DNA of 64,000 nt from Salinirubellus salinus. GTDB taxonomy: Archaea > Halobacteriota > Halobacteria > Halobacteriales > Haloarculaceae. Location of the stretch: contig NZ_CP104003.1 in assembly GCF_025231485.1 (NCBI RefSeq), forward strand, positions 1,922,001 to 1,986,000, given 5' to 3'. The translations under genes were made by a program, and so were the position numbers. The notes under the pieces are model-generated. The model worked only from the letters and a program-made list of their open reading frames with translations. It ran no database searches and was not told the origin of the DNA. Position 1 is the first letter of the stretch. Every line of letters begins with the position of its first letter. Positions 26,333 through 34,269 of this stretch are shown here, in pieces.

Positions 26333-26851
26333 ATGCCCGACTGTCCACTCGCGGACCAGTGCCCCAGTTTCTCGGAGCGGATCGAGGGGATGGGGTGCAT
26401 GCACTACGGCGACCGGGGGGGCGCCGAGTGGTGCCAGCACTACAATCAGCCGATCCGGGACCTGAAGCAGCAGCCAGTGACCCCCGGTGAGGAGGTCGTC
26501 GTCGAGGTGACCGACATCCACGAGAGCGGCGCTGGCGTCGGCCGAACCGAGGACGGGTTCATCGTGATGGTCGACGGCCTGCTGCCGGAGGCCCGCGCGA
26601 AGGTCCGCATCACCCGCGTCCACTCGAACCACGCGACCGGCGAGGAGGTCGAGCGCCTCCCGCTCGACCCCGAGGAGGACGAAGAGGGCGTCGAGCCGGT
26701 CGAGCCGGACGACGAGGCGGAGAGCGACGACGACGCGGCCGAGGCGGACGCGGACGGCGAGACGGACGAAGACGAGGAGGAGGAGCGCCAGCGACCACGA
26801 CACTCGCGGCGCGAGCGACTGGGCAGTCGCGACAACTTCTGGGGCAACTGA
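26333..26851 (+). CDS. TRAM-domain RNA-binding protein with N-terminal Cys cluster
   Basis: A 172-residue protein. Residues 1-45 contain a Cys/His cluster (Cys4, Cys10, Cys22, His24, then WCQHY) that could bind zinc or an iron-sulfur centre. Residues 50-105 are a TRAM domain (EEVVVEVTDIHESGAGVGR, FIVMVDGLLPEARAKVRI), a small beta-barrel that binds RNA and in archaea can act as an RNA chaperone. The last 60 residues are a very acidic low-complexity tail ending in a basic patch (RRERLGSRDNFWGN). Confidence 0.88.
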   Translation: MPDCPLADQCPSFSERIEGMGCMHYGDRGGAEWCQHYNQPIRDLKQQPVTPGEEVVVEVTDIHESGAGVGRTEDGFIVMVDGLLPEARAKVRITRVHSNHATGEEVERLPLDPEEDEEGVEPVEPDDEAESDDDAAEADADGETDEDEEEERQRPRHSRRERLGSRDNFWGN

Positions 26852-26934
26852 GCCGCTCGGCGGGGCGGTGGGTTTTTCGCTTCGAGTTCCGAACGAGTAG
26901 GTGTGAGCGGAAGCCCCACCACGGGTGAGTCGCC

Positions 26935-27414
26935 GTGAGCGAGCGACTGGACCCGGACCCGTTGCTCGACCGCATCGGCTTCGACCCGGAGACGAGCGTG
27001 CTCACCCGGCGGCAGGCGGAGGTGCTGGCGCTGCGTGAACAGGGCCACGCACAGGCCCAGATAGCCGACCGGCTCGGCACCTCGCGGGCGAACATCTCCT
27101 CCATCGAGGCCAGCGCGCGCGAGAACGTCCGGAAGGCGCGCGAGACCGTGGCGTTCGCCGAGGCGCTCCGGGCACCCGTCCGCCTCGCCGTCGAACGCGG
27201 GACCGACCTCTACGACGTCCCCCGGATGGTGTACGAGGCCTGCGACGACGCCGGCGTGAAGGTCAACCGCACCGCGCCCGAGCTGATGAAACTGGTGAGC
27301 GACGAGGCGGGCGACGCCGTCCAGGGGCGGAAGGTCCAGCGCTCCATTACCGTCGGGGTCACGAGCGAGGGGCACGTCCAGGTCCGGCCGACCGGCGGCC
27401 GACTGGACCAGTAG
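26935..27414 (+). CDS. Tfx-family DNA-binding transcriptional regulator
   Basis: A 159-residue protein of the archaeal Tfx family. Residues 22-70 form the DNA-binding helix-turn-helix (LTRRQAEVLALREQGHAQAQ, IADRLGTSRANISSIEASAR). The C-terminal half contains the conserved family segment (VPRMVYEACDDAGVKVNRTA, PELMKLVSDEAG). The founding member regulates the formylmethanofuran dehydrogenase operon in a methanogen; the target in haloarchaea is not known. GTG 26935 is the start, 83 bases after the TRAM gene. Confidence 0.85.
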   Translation: MSERLDPDPLLDRIGFDPETSVLTRRQAEVLALREQGHAQAQIADRLGTSRANISSIEASARENVRKARETVAFAEALRAPVRLAVERGTDLYDVPRMVYEACDDAGVKVNRTAPELMKLVSDEAGDAVQGRKVQRSITVGVTSEGHVQVRPTGGRLDQ

Positions 27415-27458
27415 CCACGGGGACGAGGGCTTTTGACGCACGCCCGAGAGTCGTCGGT

Positions 27459-28250
27459 ATGGACCTCGGACTCGACGGCGACGCGGCACTGGTGACGGCG
27501 GGTAGCTCCGGCCTCGGCCTCGCCTCGGCCGAAGCATTCGCGACGGCGGGCGCGGACGTGGCCGTCTGCGGACGGACCCCCGAGCACCTCGAGTCGGCCC
27601 GCGAGTCGCTTGAGTCGCTCGGCGACGGCGACGTGCTCGCGGTGGAGGCGGACATCACCGACCGCGAGCAGGTGGAGGCGTTCGTCGACGAGACGGTCGA
27701 CGCGTTCGACGGCCTCGACCACGTGGTGACGAGTGCCGGCGGCCCCCGCTCCGGGCCGTTCCTCGACATGGACGACGAGGACTTCTACCACGCCTACGAC
27801 CTGCTGGTGATGAGCGTGGTCTGGACGACGCGGGCGGCCCACCCCCACCTCGCGGCGGGCGACGACGCGGGGAGCGTCGTGAACATCACCTCGCGCTCGG
27901 TGCAGGAGGTCATCGACGGCCTCGTGCTCTCGAACTCCGTGCGGCGGGCGGTGATCGGCCTGATGAAGACGCAGGCCGACGAGTTCGCTCCGGACGTGCG
28001 GGTGAACGCCGTCCTGCCGGGCGCCCACGAGACCTCGCGCATCACGGACCTCGTCGAGCAGAGCGTCGAGCGCGGCGAGTTCGAGGACTACGAGGCCGGC
28101 ATGGACGCGTGGTCGCAGGGCATCCCGCTGGAGCGGGTGGGCGACCCCTCGGAACTCGGCGAGACGGTCGCGTGGCTCTGTTCGGACGCCGCGAGTTACG
28201 TCACCGGCACCGCCATCCCCGTCGACGGCGGGTCGATGCGCTCGGTCTGA
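27459..28250 (+). CDS. Short-chain dehydrogenase/reductase
   Basis: A 263-residue NAD(P)-dependent oxidoreductase with a Rossmann fold. The dinucleotide-binding glycine motif is present (AGSSGLGLASAEAF). The usual catalytic Ser is in NITSRSVQE, but the Tyr-x-x-x-Lys pair of classical members is not evident: the expected place reads SNSVRRAVIGLMKTQ, so Tyr appears replaced. The C-terminus carries the normal 'DAASYVTGTAIPVDGG' motif. Family members with this change (the Ser form seen in 3-oxoacyl reductase-like proteins) may have altered chemistry. It is followed after 2 bases by a LysE-type exporter gene, so the two are one operon. Confidence 0.82.
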   Translation: MDLGLDGDAALVTAGSSGLGLASAEAFATAGADVAVCGRTPEHLESARESLESLGDGDVLAVEADITDREQVEAFVDETVDAFDGLDHVVTSAGGPRSGPFLDMDDEDFYHAYDLLVMSVVWTTRAAHPHLAAGDDAGSVVNITSRSVQEVIDGLVLSNSVRRAVIGLMKTQADEFAPDVRVNAVLPGAHETSRITDLVEQSVERGEFEDYEAGMDAWSQGIPLERVGDPSELGETVAWLCSDAASYVTGTAIPVDGGSMRSV

Positions 28251-28252
28251 AC

Positions 28253-28894
28253 GTGGCGCTCCCCGACCCGACGACGCTCGTGGCGTTCGTCCCGGCCGCC
28301 GTCGCGTTGATACTGGCGCCCGGACCGGACACGGTCTACGTCCTCGGGCGTGGTATGCGCGACGGGACGCGGCCGGGCGTAGCGGGCGCGGCGGGCGTCG
28401 CCACGGGCGTCCTCGTCCACGCCACCGCGGCCGCGCTCGGACTGGCGGCGCTGTTCCGTGCGGTGCCTGCCGCCTACACCGCCGTCCGCGTCGCCGGCGG
28501 CGTCTACCTCCTGTTCCTCGCGGTCCGGACGCTACGCTCGGGCGAGGCGTTCACCGTCTCCGCCGGCGACGAGTCGCCCGCACGCGGCCCGGCGCGGAGC
28601 TACGCAGGCGGCCTGCTGGTGAACGTGCTGAACCCGAAGGTGGCGCTGTTCTTCCTCGCGTTCCTCCCCCAGTTCCTCGGACCGGACGCGGGGGTGGTCG
28701 AACCCCTCGGTCTCGGGGCCGTGTACGCACTCCTGACGGTGGGCTACCTCGGTGGGGTGGCGTGGTTCGCCGAGTCGGTCGGTGCCGGCCTCGGGGCGCG
28801 CCCACGGGTCGGCCGAGCGCTCCACCTGCTGACGGCGGCCGTCCTCGGCGCGTTCGGGGGGTGGGCGCTCGTGGACGCTCACTCGCGGCCGTAG
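28253..28894 (+). CDS. LysE/RhtB-family amino-acid exporter
   Basis: A 213-residue membrane protein with about six hydrophobic segments. The first segment carries the family motif 'ILAPGPDTVYVLGRGMRDG' and the fourth 'NVLNPKVALFFLAFLPQF', both diagnostic for LysE/RhtB exporters of amino acids or related metabolites. GTG 28253 gives the normal N-terminus and lies 2 bases after the SDR stop. The exported substrate cannot be told. Confidence 0.85.
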   Translation: MALPDPTTLVAFVPAAVALILAPGPDTVYVLGRGMRDGTRPGVAGAAGVATGVLVHATAAALGLAALFRAVPAAYTAVRVAGGVYLLFLAVRTLRSGEAFTVSAGDESPARGPARSYAGGLLVNVLNPKVALFFLAFLPQFLGPDAGVVEPLGLGAVYALLTVGYLGGVAWFAESVGAGLGARPRVGRALHLLTAAVLGAFGGWALVDAHSRP

Positions 28895-28907
28895 CCGGCG
28901 ACGGAGG

Positions 28908-29909
28908 CTACTCCTCACCGTAGACGGCGTCCCACACCTCGCGGACCCGCTGGCTCTCGGCTTTCGGCACCACGAGCACCCGGCCCTCGTAGGCCGCGAC
29001 GACGAGGTCCGAGACGCCGACGGCGGCGACGTGACTCCCCTCGTCCGTCGCGAGGACACACCCCTCGGCGTCGACGGGGAGGGCGTTCCCGTCGACGACG
29101 GTGCCCGACTCGTCGGCGTCGAGGACGCGGGCGAGCGCGTCCCACGTCCCGAGGTCGTCCCACGCGGACGAGACGGCGACGAGGTAGACGTCCTCGGCGT
29201 CCTCCATCACGCCGTAGTCGACGCTGACGGCCTCGCAGGCGGCGAACGGCTCGGGGTCGCCGGCGTCGAGGGCATCGACGAGTGGTTCGAGGGGCGTCCC
29301 CTCGCAGGCCCGGAGGAGGGCCGCGGGCGTCCACGCGAAGATGCCGGCGTTCCACCGGTAGCCCGCCTCGCGGTAGCGAGCGGCCGTCTCGGCGTCCGGT
29401 TTCTCGACGAACGCCTCGACGCGGTTGACCCCCTCGCCCCTCGCCTCGCCCGGCTTCAGGTAGCCGTAGCCGGTGGCCGGACGGGTGGGCTCGACGCCCA
29501 TCGTGACGAGGCCGCCGGTCTCGCGGGCCGTCGCCGCGGCCCGCTCGGCCGCCGTGGCGAACGCCGCGTCGTCGCCGACGTGGTGGTCGCTCGGGAGACA
29601 GACGAGCGTCTCCGCCCGGCCGCGGAGGCGGTGGGCGGCGTAGACCAGCGCCGGCCCGGTGTCCTTCGGTTCGGGCTCGACGAACACCTCGGCGTCGACG
29701 AGGCCGCGCACCCGGTCGGCGTACGCCGGTCGAGTGAGGACCACCACCTCGTCGGCGAAGCGCTCGGCGCGGGCGACGGTCCGTTCGAGGAGGGAACGTT
29801 CGCCACCGACGGCGCGGAACTGCTTGGGCGTCTCGGGGCTGCTGGCGGGGTAGAGTCGCGTCCCCCGTCCGCCCGCGAGGACCACGGCGACGGTGTCAGG
29901 GTTCGACAT
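28908..29909 (-). CDS. manC: Mannose-1-phosphate guanylyltransferase
   Basis: A 333-residue nucleotidyltransferase that would form GDP-mannose from mannose-1-phosphate and GTP for glycosylation or surface sugars. The pyrophosphorylase signature is at the N-terminus (VVLAGGRGTRLYPASSPETP, then KQF), followed by the metal/sugar blocks PSDHHVGDD and 'FVEKPDAETAARYREAGYRW' with 'NAGIFAW'. Length matches single-domain bacterial and archaeal GMPs; the extra isomerase domain of bifunctional ManC proteins is absent. It converges with the LysE gene. Confidence 0.85.
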   Translation of the reverse strand: MSNPDTVAVVLAGGRGTRLYPASSPETPKQFRAVGGERSLLERTVARAERFADEVVVLTRPAYADRVRGLVDAEVFVEPEPKDTGPALVYAAHRLRGRAETLVCLPSDHHVGDDAAFATAAERAAATARETGGLVTMGVEPTRPATGYGYLKPGEARGEGVNRVEAFVEKPDAETAARYREAGYRWNAGIFAWTPAALLRACEGTPLEPLVDALDAGDPEPFAACEAVSVDYGVMEDAEDVYLVAVSSAWDDLGTWDALARVLDADESGTVVDGNALPVDAEGCVLATDEGSHVAAVGVSDLVVAAYEGRVLVVPKAESQRVREVWDAVYGEE

Positions 29910-29974
29910 GCCCGAGCGTCGGCGGGCGAGTACAAGAGCGTGGGTGCCGGCCGACCGCCGGTACGCCAGACGGA

Positions 29975-29980
29975 TTTAAA
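29975..29980 (+). promoter_or_regulatory. TATA-like box for the NRDE/TANGO2 gene
   Basis: TTTAAA, 29-34 bases before the GTG start at 30009, consistent with a leaderless or near-leaderless transcript. Confidence 0.5.
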
Positions 29981-30008
29981 CCTCGGGGTGGCGTAACCAT
30001 CGGTAACC

Positions 30009-30758
30009 GTGTGTACGCTCATCCTCGCGTGGCAGGCCTTCGAGGACACCCCGGTCGCCGTGGCGGCGAACCGCGACGAGGCCGACGGCCGGCCGGCCGA
30101 GCCGCCGCAGGTCTGGGAGTCGAACCCGGGGGCCCGGTTCGTCGCCCCACGCGACGCGGAGGCCGGCGGGACCTGGATCGGGTACAACGAGCGCGGCCTG
30201 TTCGTCGGCATCACCAACCGGTGGCAGAACGTCGACGACCTCGCCAGCGAGCGCTCGCGTGGCCTGCTGGTCCGCGACGCCCTCGAACGCGAGAGCGCGA
30301 GCGAGGCGCGCCGGCACGTCGAGACCGAACTCGACGCCCGCGAGTACCAGCCGTTCCACCTCGTCCTCGCCGACGCCGAGGCGGCGTACTTCCTCGAGTG
30401 GAACGGAGAGGTTCGCGTCCGTGCGTTCGACCCCGGTGTCCACGTCGTCGTCAACGTCGGCGCCGACGGCGAGTACTTCGTCCCCGACCGACGGCCCGAG
30501 GTGGGCGAACGACAGGCTCGCGACACCGACCGCGTCATCGAGGCCATCGAGCCACGTGACGGGGAGACGGCCGCCGAGTGGACCGAGCGCGCCCGCGCCA
30601 TCCTCGGCGACCACGAGTACGGCCGGTGCATCCACGGCGACGGGTTCGGGACGAAGTCGAGCACCGTGCTCCGGGTCGGCCCGAGCGGTGGCGCCGTGGC
30701 GCACGCCGAGGGGAAACCCTGCGAGACCCCGTTCGAGCGCATCGAGACACCGTTCTGA
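30009..30758 (+). CDS. NRDE/TANGO2-family protein
   Basis: A 249-residue protein beginning MCTLILAWQ and containing the family motif NRDE (AVAANRDEADGR, residues 18-30). Processed members place the N-terminal Cys2 as a possible Ntn-hydrolase-like nucleophile, which is conserved here. The remaining blocks (WIGYNERGLFVGITNRW, HGDGFGTKSSTVL) also fit. Eukaryotic TANGO2 has been linked to haem and lipid handling; the archaeal role is not established. GTG is the start because the Cys must follow the first residue. Confidence 0.85.
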   Translation: MCTLILAWQAFEDTPVAVAANRDEADGRPAEPPQVWESNPGARFVAPRDAEAGGTWIGYNERGLFVGITNRWQNVDDLASERSRGLLVRDALERESASEARRHVETELDAREYQPFHLVLADAEAAYFLEWNGEVRVRAFDPGVHVVVNVGADGEYFVPDRRPEVGERQARDTDRVIEAIEPRDGETAAEWTERARAILGDHEYGRCIHGDGFGTKSSTVLRVGPSGGAVAHAEGKPCETPFERIETPF

Positions 30759-30808
30759 CGATAGCGGGACGGGGACGCGAGGACGGGCGACACCAGCGGA
30801 GGGGGAGA

Positions 30809-30814
30809 TTTAAA
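30809..30814 (+). promoter_or_regulatory. TATA-like box for the small HTH regulator
   Basis: TTTAAA, 25-30 bases before ATG 30839, which supports that start over longer readings of the frame. Confidence 0.55.
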
Positions 30815-30838
30815 CGGGTCGCTCTCCCAGTACGGGTG

Positions 30839-31195
30839 ATGAGCGCCGTCGAGGAAGCCGAACTCTCGGAGGTCGAGTTACGGGGACTCGAACTCGTACA
30901 GGACAGCGGGGGGATCCACCAGAGCGACTTCTGGAAGCAGCTGGAGGTGGACTCCCGCAAGGGGAGCCGCATCCTCGAGTCGCTCGAGGAGCACGGCCTG
31001 ATCGCCCGCGAGGAGGTCGTCTACGAGGGACACAACACCTACTACATCGAGCCGGTGTACGACCCGCGCGACCTCGATTTCGGGCTGCTGATGGCCGGCG
31101 ACATGCTCAGCCCGTTCATCGGCGACGACGAGGTCGACGCGAACTCGGACCGGTTCTCGCGGTGGATCATGAACCTGGCGTACGAGGACCGGTAA
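30839..31195 (+). CDS. Small winged-HTH transcriptional regulator
   Basis: A 118-residue protein. Residues 10-65 form a winged helix-turn-helix similar to MarR/Lrp-type archaeal regulators (ELRGLELVQDSGGIHQSDFW, RILESLEEHGLIAREEVVYE). The C-terminal half contains a short loop (YYIEPVYDPRDLDFGLLMAG) and an acidic end. No ligand domain is recognisable. It is a stand-alone gene with its own TATA box and is followed after 3 bases by structured element copy 4. Confidence 0.75.
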   Translation: MSAVEEAELSEVELRGLELVQDSGGIHQSDFWKQLEVDSRKGSRILESLEEHGLIAREEVVYEGHNTYYIEPVYDPRDLDFGLLMAGDMLSPFIGDDEVDANSDRFSRWIMNLAYEDR

Positions 31196-31197
31196 CA

Positions 31198-31316
31198 ACG
31201 AAACTTTTCCGCCCGGGTGCGCCGAAGGCGCACCGCTCGCGCAAAACTTTCGATTCAAAAGGCGCCGCTCGCTTCGCTCGCGGCGGTGAGCGCATTGGCG
31301 GCACCGCACCGCGCTA
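31198..31316 (+). repeat. Dispersed structured element, copy 4
   Basis: Outer stem CGAAACTTTTCCGC (31199-31212) with GCGCAAAACTTTCG (31239-31252), with two C-C mismatches. Inner hairpin GGTGCGCC-GAA-GGCGCACC (31216-31234). Spacer ATTCAAAAG. Second hairpin CGCCGC-TC-GC-TTC-GC-TC-GCGGCG (31263-31285). The tail GCACCGCACCGCG follows. It starts 3 bases after a stop codon and ends close to a low-GC gene read from the other strand. Confidence 0.9.
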
Positions 31317-31351
31317 ATCGGTAAGCCGAGGCGATGCCAACGGAAAACTGC

Positions 31352-31903
31352 TCAGAACGGGAGTTTTGAACGTACTTGGGAGAGGGCCGAGCGTGTTCGA
31401 TGGAGACCGAGCATCAGGACGCGTGGGAGGGTCATTGCAAGTAGTAGGAGCCAGAATCCACCCCAGACGTACTGGAGGGGGAGCGAGACGGGGAGGAACG
31501 TATCTAGCAAGCCGAGGCCGAGCGACAAACCGCCTCCAAGTACGGCGACCACTGCTGCTCGGAGGTTCCACATCGAAGTGCGGTAGTGGAGTTGAGAGTA
31601 AATTTTGCTTTCCCTCTCTTTATAAATTGGAGCAACTGAAATCATTCGGGCGGGTTCATACACGACCGCGGAGAACCCGAGTGCAAGGAGAAGAAGCGCT
31701 GCACCCAGTAGTGTATAGATGTTGGTCAGTAGCTGGGAGGCAACAGCCTGGCTCTCACCCTGCAGTAGGAATCCTACGGCGGAGATATACAACCCAGTAA
31801 TGACCACTGTGAATCGGAGGAGTCGGAGGCCGTCATCGGCCAACCAGTGGAAGCTCTCCCGTACTCGCTCAACGTTCTCGTCCGACAGATCATCTTTCAC
31901 CAT
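31352..31903 (-). CDS. Low-GC membrane protein of unknown function
   Basis: A 183-residue protein with a soluble N-terminus (VKDDLSDENVERVRESFHWL) and four hydrophobic segments in two pairs (about residues 29-48, 62-82, 118-138 and 145-165), separated by a cytoplasmic loop rich in charged and aromatic residues (YKERESKIYSQLHYR). Codons with A or T in the third position (ATA, TTG, AGA) are far more common than in all neighbouring genes, and the gene sits alone in a low-GC patch of about 650 bases. Both features suggest recent acquisition, perhaps from a provirus or plasmid. No family was recognised. Confidence 0.7.
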   Translation of the reverse strand: MVKDDLSDENVERVRESFHWLADDGLRLLRFTVVITGLYISAVGFLLQGESQAVASQLLTNIYTLLGAALLLLALGFSAVVYEPARMISVAPIYKERESKIYSQLHYRTSMWNLRAAVVAVLGGGLSLGLGLLDTFLPVSLPLQYVWGGFWLLLLAMTLPRVLMLGLHRTRSALSQVRSKLPF

Positions 31904-31921
31904 AGGAGATAATCACCTGTG

Positions 31922-31930
31922 CATACATAT
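31922..31930 (-). promoter_or_regulatory. TATA-like box for the low-GC membrane gene
   Basis: Reads ATATGTATG on the minus strand, 19-27 bases upstream of ATG 31903. Weak but well placed. Confidence 0.35.
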
Positions 31931-32077
31931 CAATCCGGGGGCACAGGGGTTCGCTCTGTGCGAGACCACCCGCTATTTAATTCACTGGAGGAGCAAAGCA
32001 AGTCGGGCGAGAGAGTCTAGCGCAAGAACGGCGTATCTCGAAGGCGTTATGCACCCGGAACACCAACGTCCCGGGGA

Positions 32078-33445
32078 ATGAGCAGTCCCGAGGTTGCCGT
32101 CGTCGAGTTCCTGTTGACGGCGGAGTTCTACACCGAGCACACGCAGTTGGACGAGCGTGACCTGCCACCACAGTACCGGCGCGTCTTCTGGAACGACGGC
32201 GAGGTCGAGCGCCCACTGACGACGACGGGCAACACCGCCGCGGCCGCCACCGGCGTCGACCGGCCGTGGGACGCCGTCTCCGGTCTGATGTTCACCGACC
32301 GGGACGACTTCTCCGGCTCGCTCTCGCTCACCGACCGCGACATGGCCGCCGAGTGGTACCTCCAGCGCGTCGAGGCCGAGGACGTGGCCGCGAACCCCAC
32401 GCTCGCGTACGCCATCGGCGAACAGGTCGACGTGGACTACGAACGCGCCCGCGAGTCCAACCGCCCCATCCACGCCGACCGGGTCTGGATCGACGGCCTG
32501 CTGGACGAGATGTTCGACGAGGACGACGAGGAGATGCTCGACCTCGTCGACGTGAAAGCGCCCGAGGAGGTCGAGATAACGCTCGACGACCTCGTGCTCA
32601 CCCGCGACCAGGAGGCGGAGATCGAGAAGGTCATGAAGGCCATCGAGCACCGCGACTACCTCGCCTCCATCGGCCTGCGCGAGATCGGCAAGCTCCTGTT
32701 CGTCGGCCCGCCGGGCACCGGGAAGACCTCGGTGGCACGGGCGCTCGCCCGACAGCTCGAACTCCCGTTCGTCGAGGTCAAACTCTCGATGATCACCTCG
32801 CAGTACCTCGGCGAGACGGCCAAGAACGTCGACAAGACGTTCGAGGTCGCCAAGCGACTCTCGCCGTGCATCCTCTTCATGGACGAGTTCGACTTCGTCG
32901 CCAAGACCCGCTCGTCGGACGAACACGCCGCCATCAAGCGCGCCGTGAACACCCTCCTGAAGAGCATCGATGAGGTCTCGCTCATCCAGGACGACGTGCT
33001 CCTCATCGGCGCGACGAACCACCCCGACCAGCTCGACGCCGCGGCGTGGCGCCGGTTCGACGAGATCGTCAACTTCCCCAAGCCCGACCGGAACATGCGC
33101 TCGGACATCCTGCGTATCGTCACCCGGCGGATGGACATCGACGGCTTCGAGCCGGACGAGCTCGCGGACCTGACCGAGGGCCTGACCGGGTCCGACCTCC
33201 GACTCGTCCTCCGCGAGGCCGTCCTCGACGCGCTGACCGAGGAACGGACCACGCTCACGCAGGACGACCTCCGCGCCGCCGTCGAGGGGTTCGAGGAGCG
33301 TGACAACCTCAAGAACATGGACGACTTCGACAACTGGACCGGCAGCACGTCGGGGTCGGACTCCGAGACCGACGCCAGCGAGAACGGCCACGCGGACCAC
33401 GACCACGCGGACCACGACCACGACCACGCCGAACACACGCACTGA
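32078..33445 (+). CDS. AAA+ ATPase with N-terminal acidic domain and His/Asp-rich C-terminal tail
   Basis: A 455-residue ATPase. Residues 1-165 are an acidic domain without a recognised fold. The single AAA module (about 168-425) has Walker A GPPGTGKT at 210-217, Walker B ILFMDEFD at 266-273, sensor-1 'LIGATNHPDQLD', an Arg-finger region (AAWRRFDE) and sensor-2 'GLTGSDLRLVLREA', resembling the FtsH/CDC48 branch but without a protease or second ring. The last 20 or so residues (ENGHADHDHADHDHDHAEHT) look like a metal-binding tail. Its stop shares one base with the start of the next gene, so both are translated together. Likely a remodelling ATPase; the substrate is unknown. Confidence 0.82.
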   Translation: MSSPEVAVVEFLLTAEFYTEHTQLDERDLPPQYRRVFWNDGEVERPLTTTGNTAAAATGVDRPWDAVSGLMFTDRDDFSGSLSLTDRDMAAEWYLQRVEAEDVAANPTLAYAIGEQVDVDYERARESNRPIHADRVWIDGLLDEMFDEDDEEMLDLVDVKAPEEVEITLDDLVLTRDQEAEIEKVMKAIEHRDYLASIGLREIGKLLFVGPPGTGKTSVARALARQLELPFVEVKLSMITSQYLGETAKNVDKTFEVAKRLSPCILFMDEFDFVAKTRSSDEHAAIKRAVNTLLKSIDEVSLIQDDVLLIGATNHPDQLDAAAWRRFDEIVNFPKPDRNMRSDILRIVTRRMDIDGFEPDELADLTEGLTGSDLRLVLREAVLDALTEERTTLTQDDLRAAVEGFEERDNLKNMDDFDNWTGSTSGSDSETDASENGHADHDHADHDHDHAEHTH

Positions 33446-34269
33446 TGGAGGTCACGCTGCTCGGCACCGGCGACACGACCGGCACCCCCACGCCGGGGTG
33501 TGGCTGCGAGACCTGTGTCGAGGCACGCGACCGCGGCGTCGAACGAACCCGCTTCTCCGTCCACGTCCACAACGAGCGGACCGACCGTTCGCTGCTCGTC
33601 GACGCCAGCCCCGACTTCCGCTACCAGTTCCTCCACCACGAGACCCCGCTCCCGAGCGAGATCCTGGTCACGCACATCCACTTCGACCACCTCGACGGGC
33701 TGGGCAACGCCTACCGACTCCTCTCGGACGCGCCGGTCCACGCTGCGGACGAGACGGACCCGAAGACCGGCGAGTCCGTCCACGAGACCATCGACCGGAA
33801 GTACGACTACCTCGACGCCGTCGACCCGACCCCGCAGACCCCGTTCGAGTCGTTCCGCGCCTGCGGGTTCGACGTGACGCTCGTTCCCGTCGACCACCCG
33901 CCGCTCGTCTGTTACGGTGCGCTCGTCGAGGACCCGGAGACGGGTGCGAGCCTCGCGCTCTCCGGTGACACGAGTTTCGGCATCCCAGCGCGGTCGAAGG
34001 CGGTCCTCGCGGGGGCCGACCTCCTGCTGGCCGACGGCATCGTCCCGGCGCACCTCTCCGAGTACCACCCGCTCGGTGGCCGCCACGAGGACAGCGAGGG
34101 GACACCTCGGACGTTCGGCACCAAACACATGACGGTGGAGGGTGCCCGGTCGCTGGCCGCGGAGCTCGACGTCGGGGAGTACCGCATCGTCCACCTGTCG
34201 CACTTCATCCCCGAGGACGAGGCGTTCGAGGACGACATGGCCGTCGACGGCGAGCGGTACGTGCTGTAG
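33445..34269 (+). CDS. PhnP-like metallo-beta-lactamase-fold phosphodiesterase
   Basis: A 274-residue metallo-hydrolase. The first metal motif is HIHFDH (His77, His79, Asp81, His82), later ligands lie in PVDHPP, SGDTSF and VHLSHF. The N-terminal Cys-rich loop GCGCETCVEA resembles the structural zinc site of PhnP, which hydrolyses cyclic phosphate esters in phosphonate breakdown, and of the related PQQ-biosynthesis-type proteins. TGATG overlap couples it to the AAA+ ATPase. No C-P lyase genes are nearby, so a phosphonate role is not implied. Confidence 0.85.
   Translation: MEVTLLGTGDTTGTPTPGCGCETCVEARDRGVERTRFSVHVHNERTDRSLLVDASPDFRYQFLHHETPLPSEILVTHIHFDHLDGLGNAYRLLSDAPVHAADETDPKTGESVHETIDRKYDYLDAVDPTPQTPFESFRACGFDVTLVPVDHPPLVCYGALVEDPETGASLALSGDTSFGIPARSKAVLAGADLLLADGIVPAHLSEYHPLGGRHEDSEGTPRTFGTKHMTVEGARSLAAELDVGEYRIVHLSHFIPEDEAFEDDMAVDGERYVL

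Noticed and set aside
33445-34269. Assignment of the PhnP-like protein to a phosphonate degradation pathway together with the phnCDE transporter
   Set aside because: The genes are 30 kb apart, no C-P lyase genes are present, and such MBL proteins are widespread without phosphonate genes.
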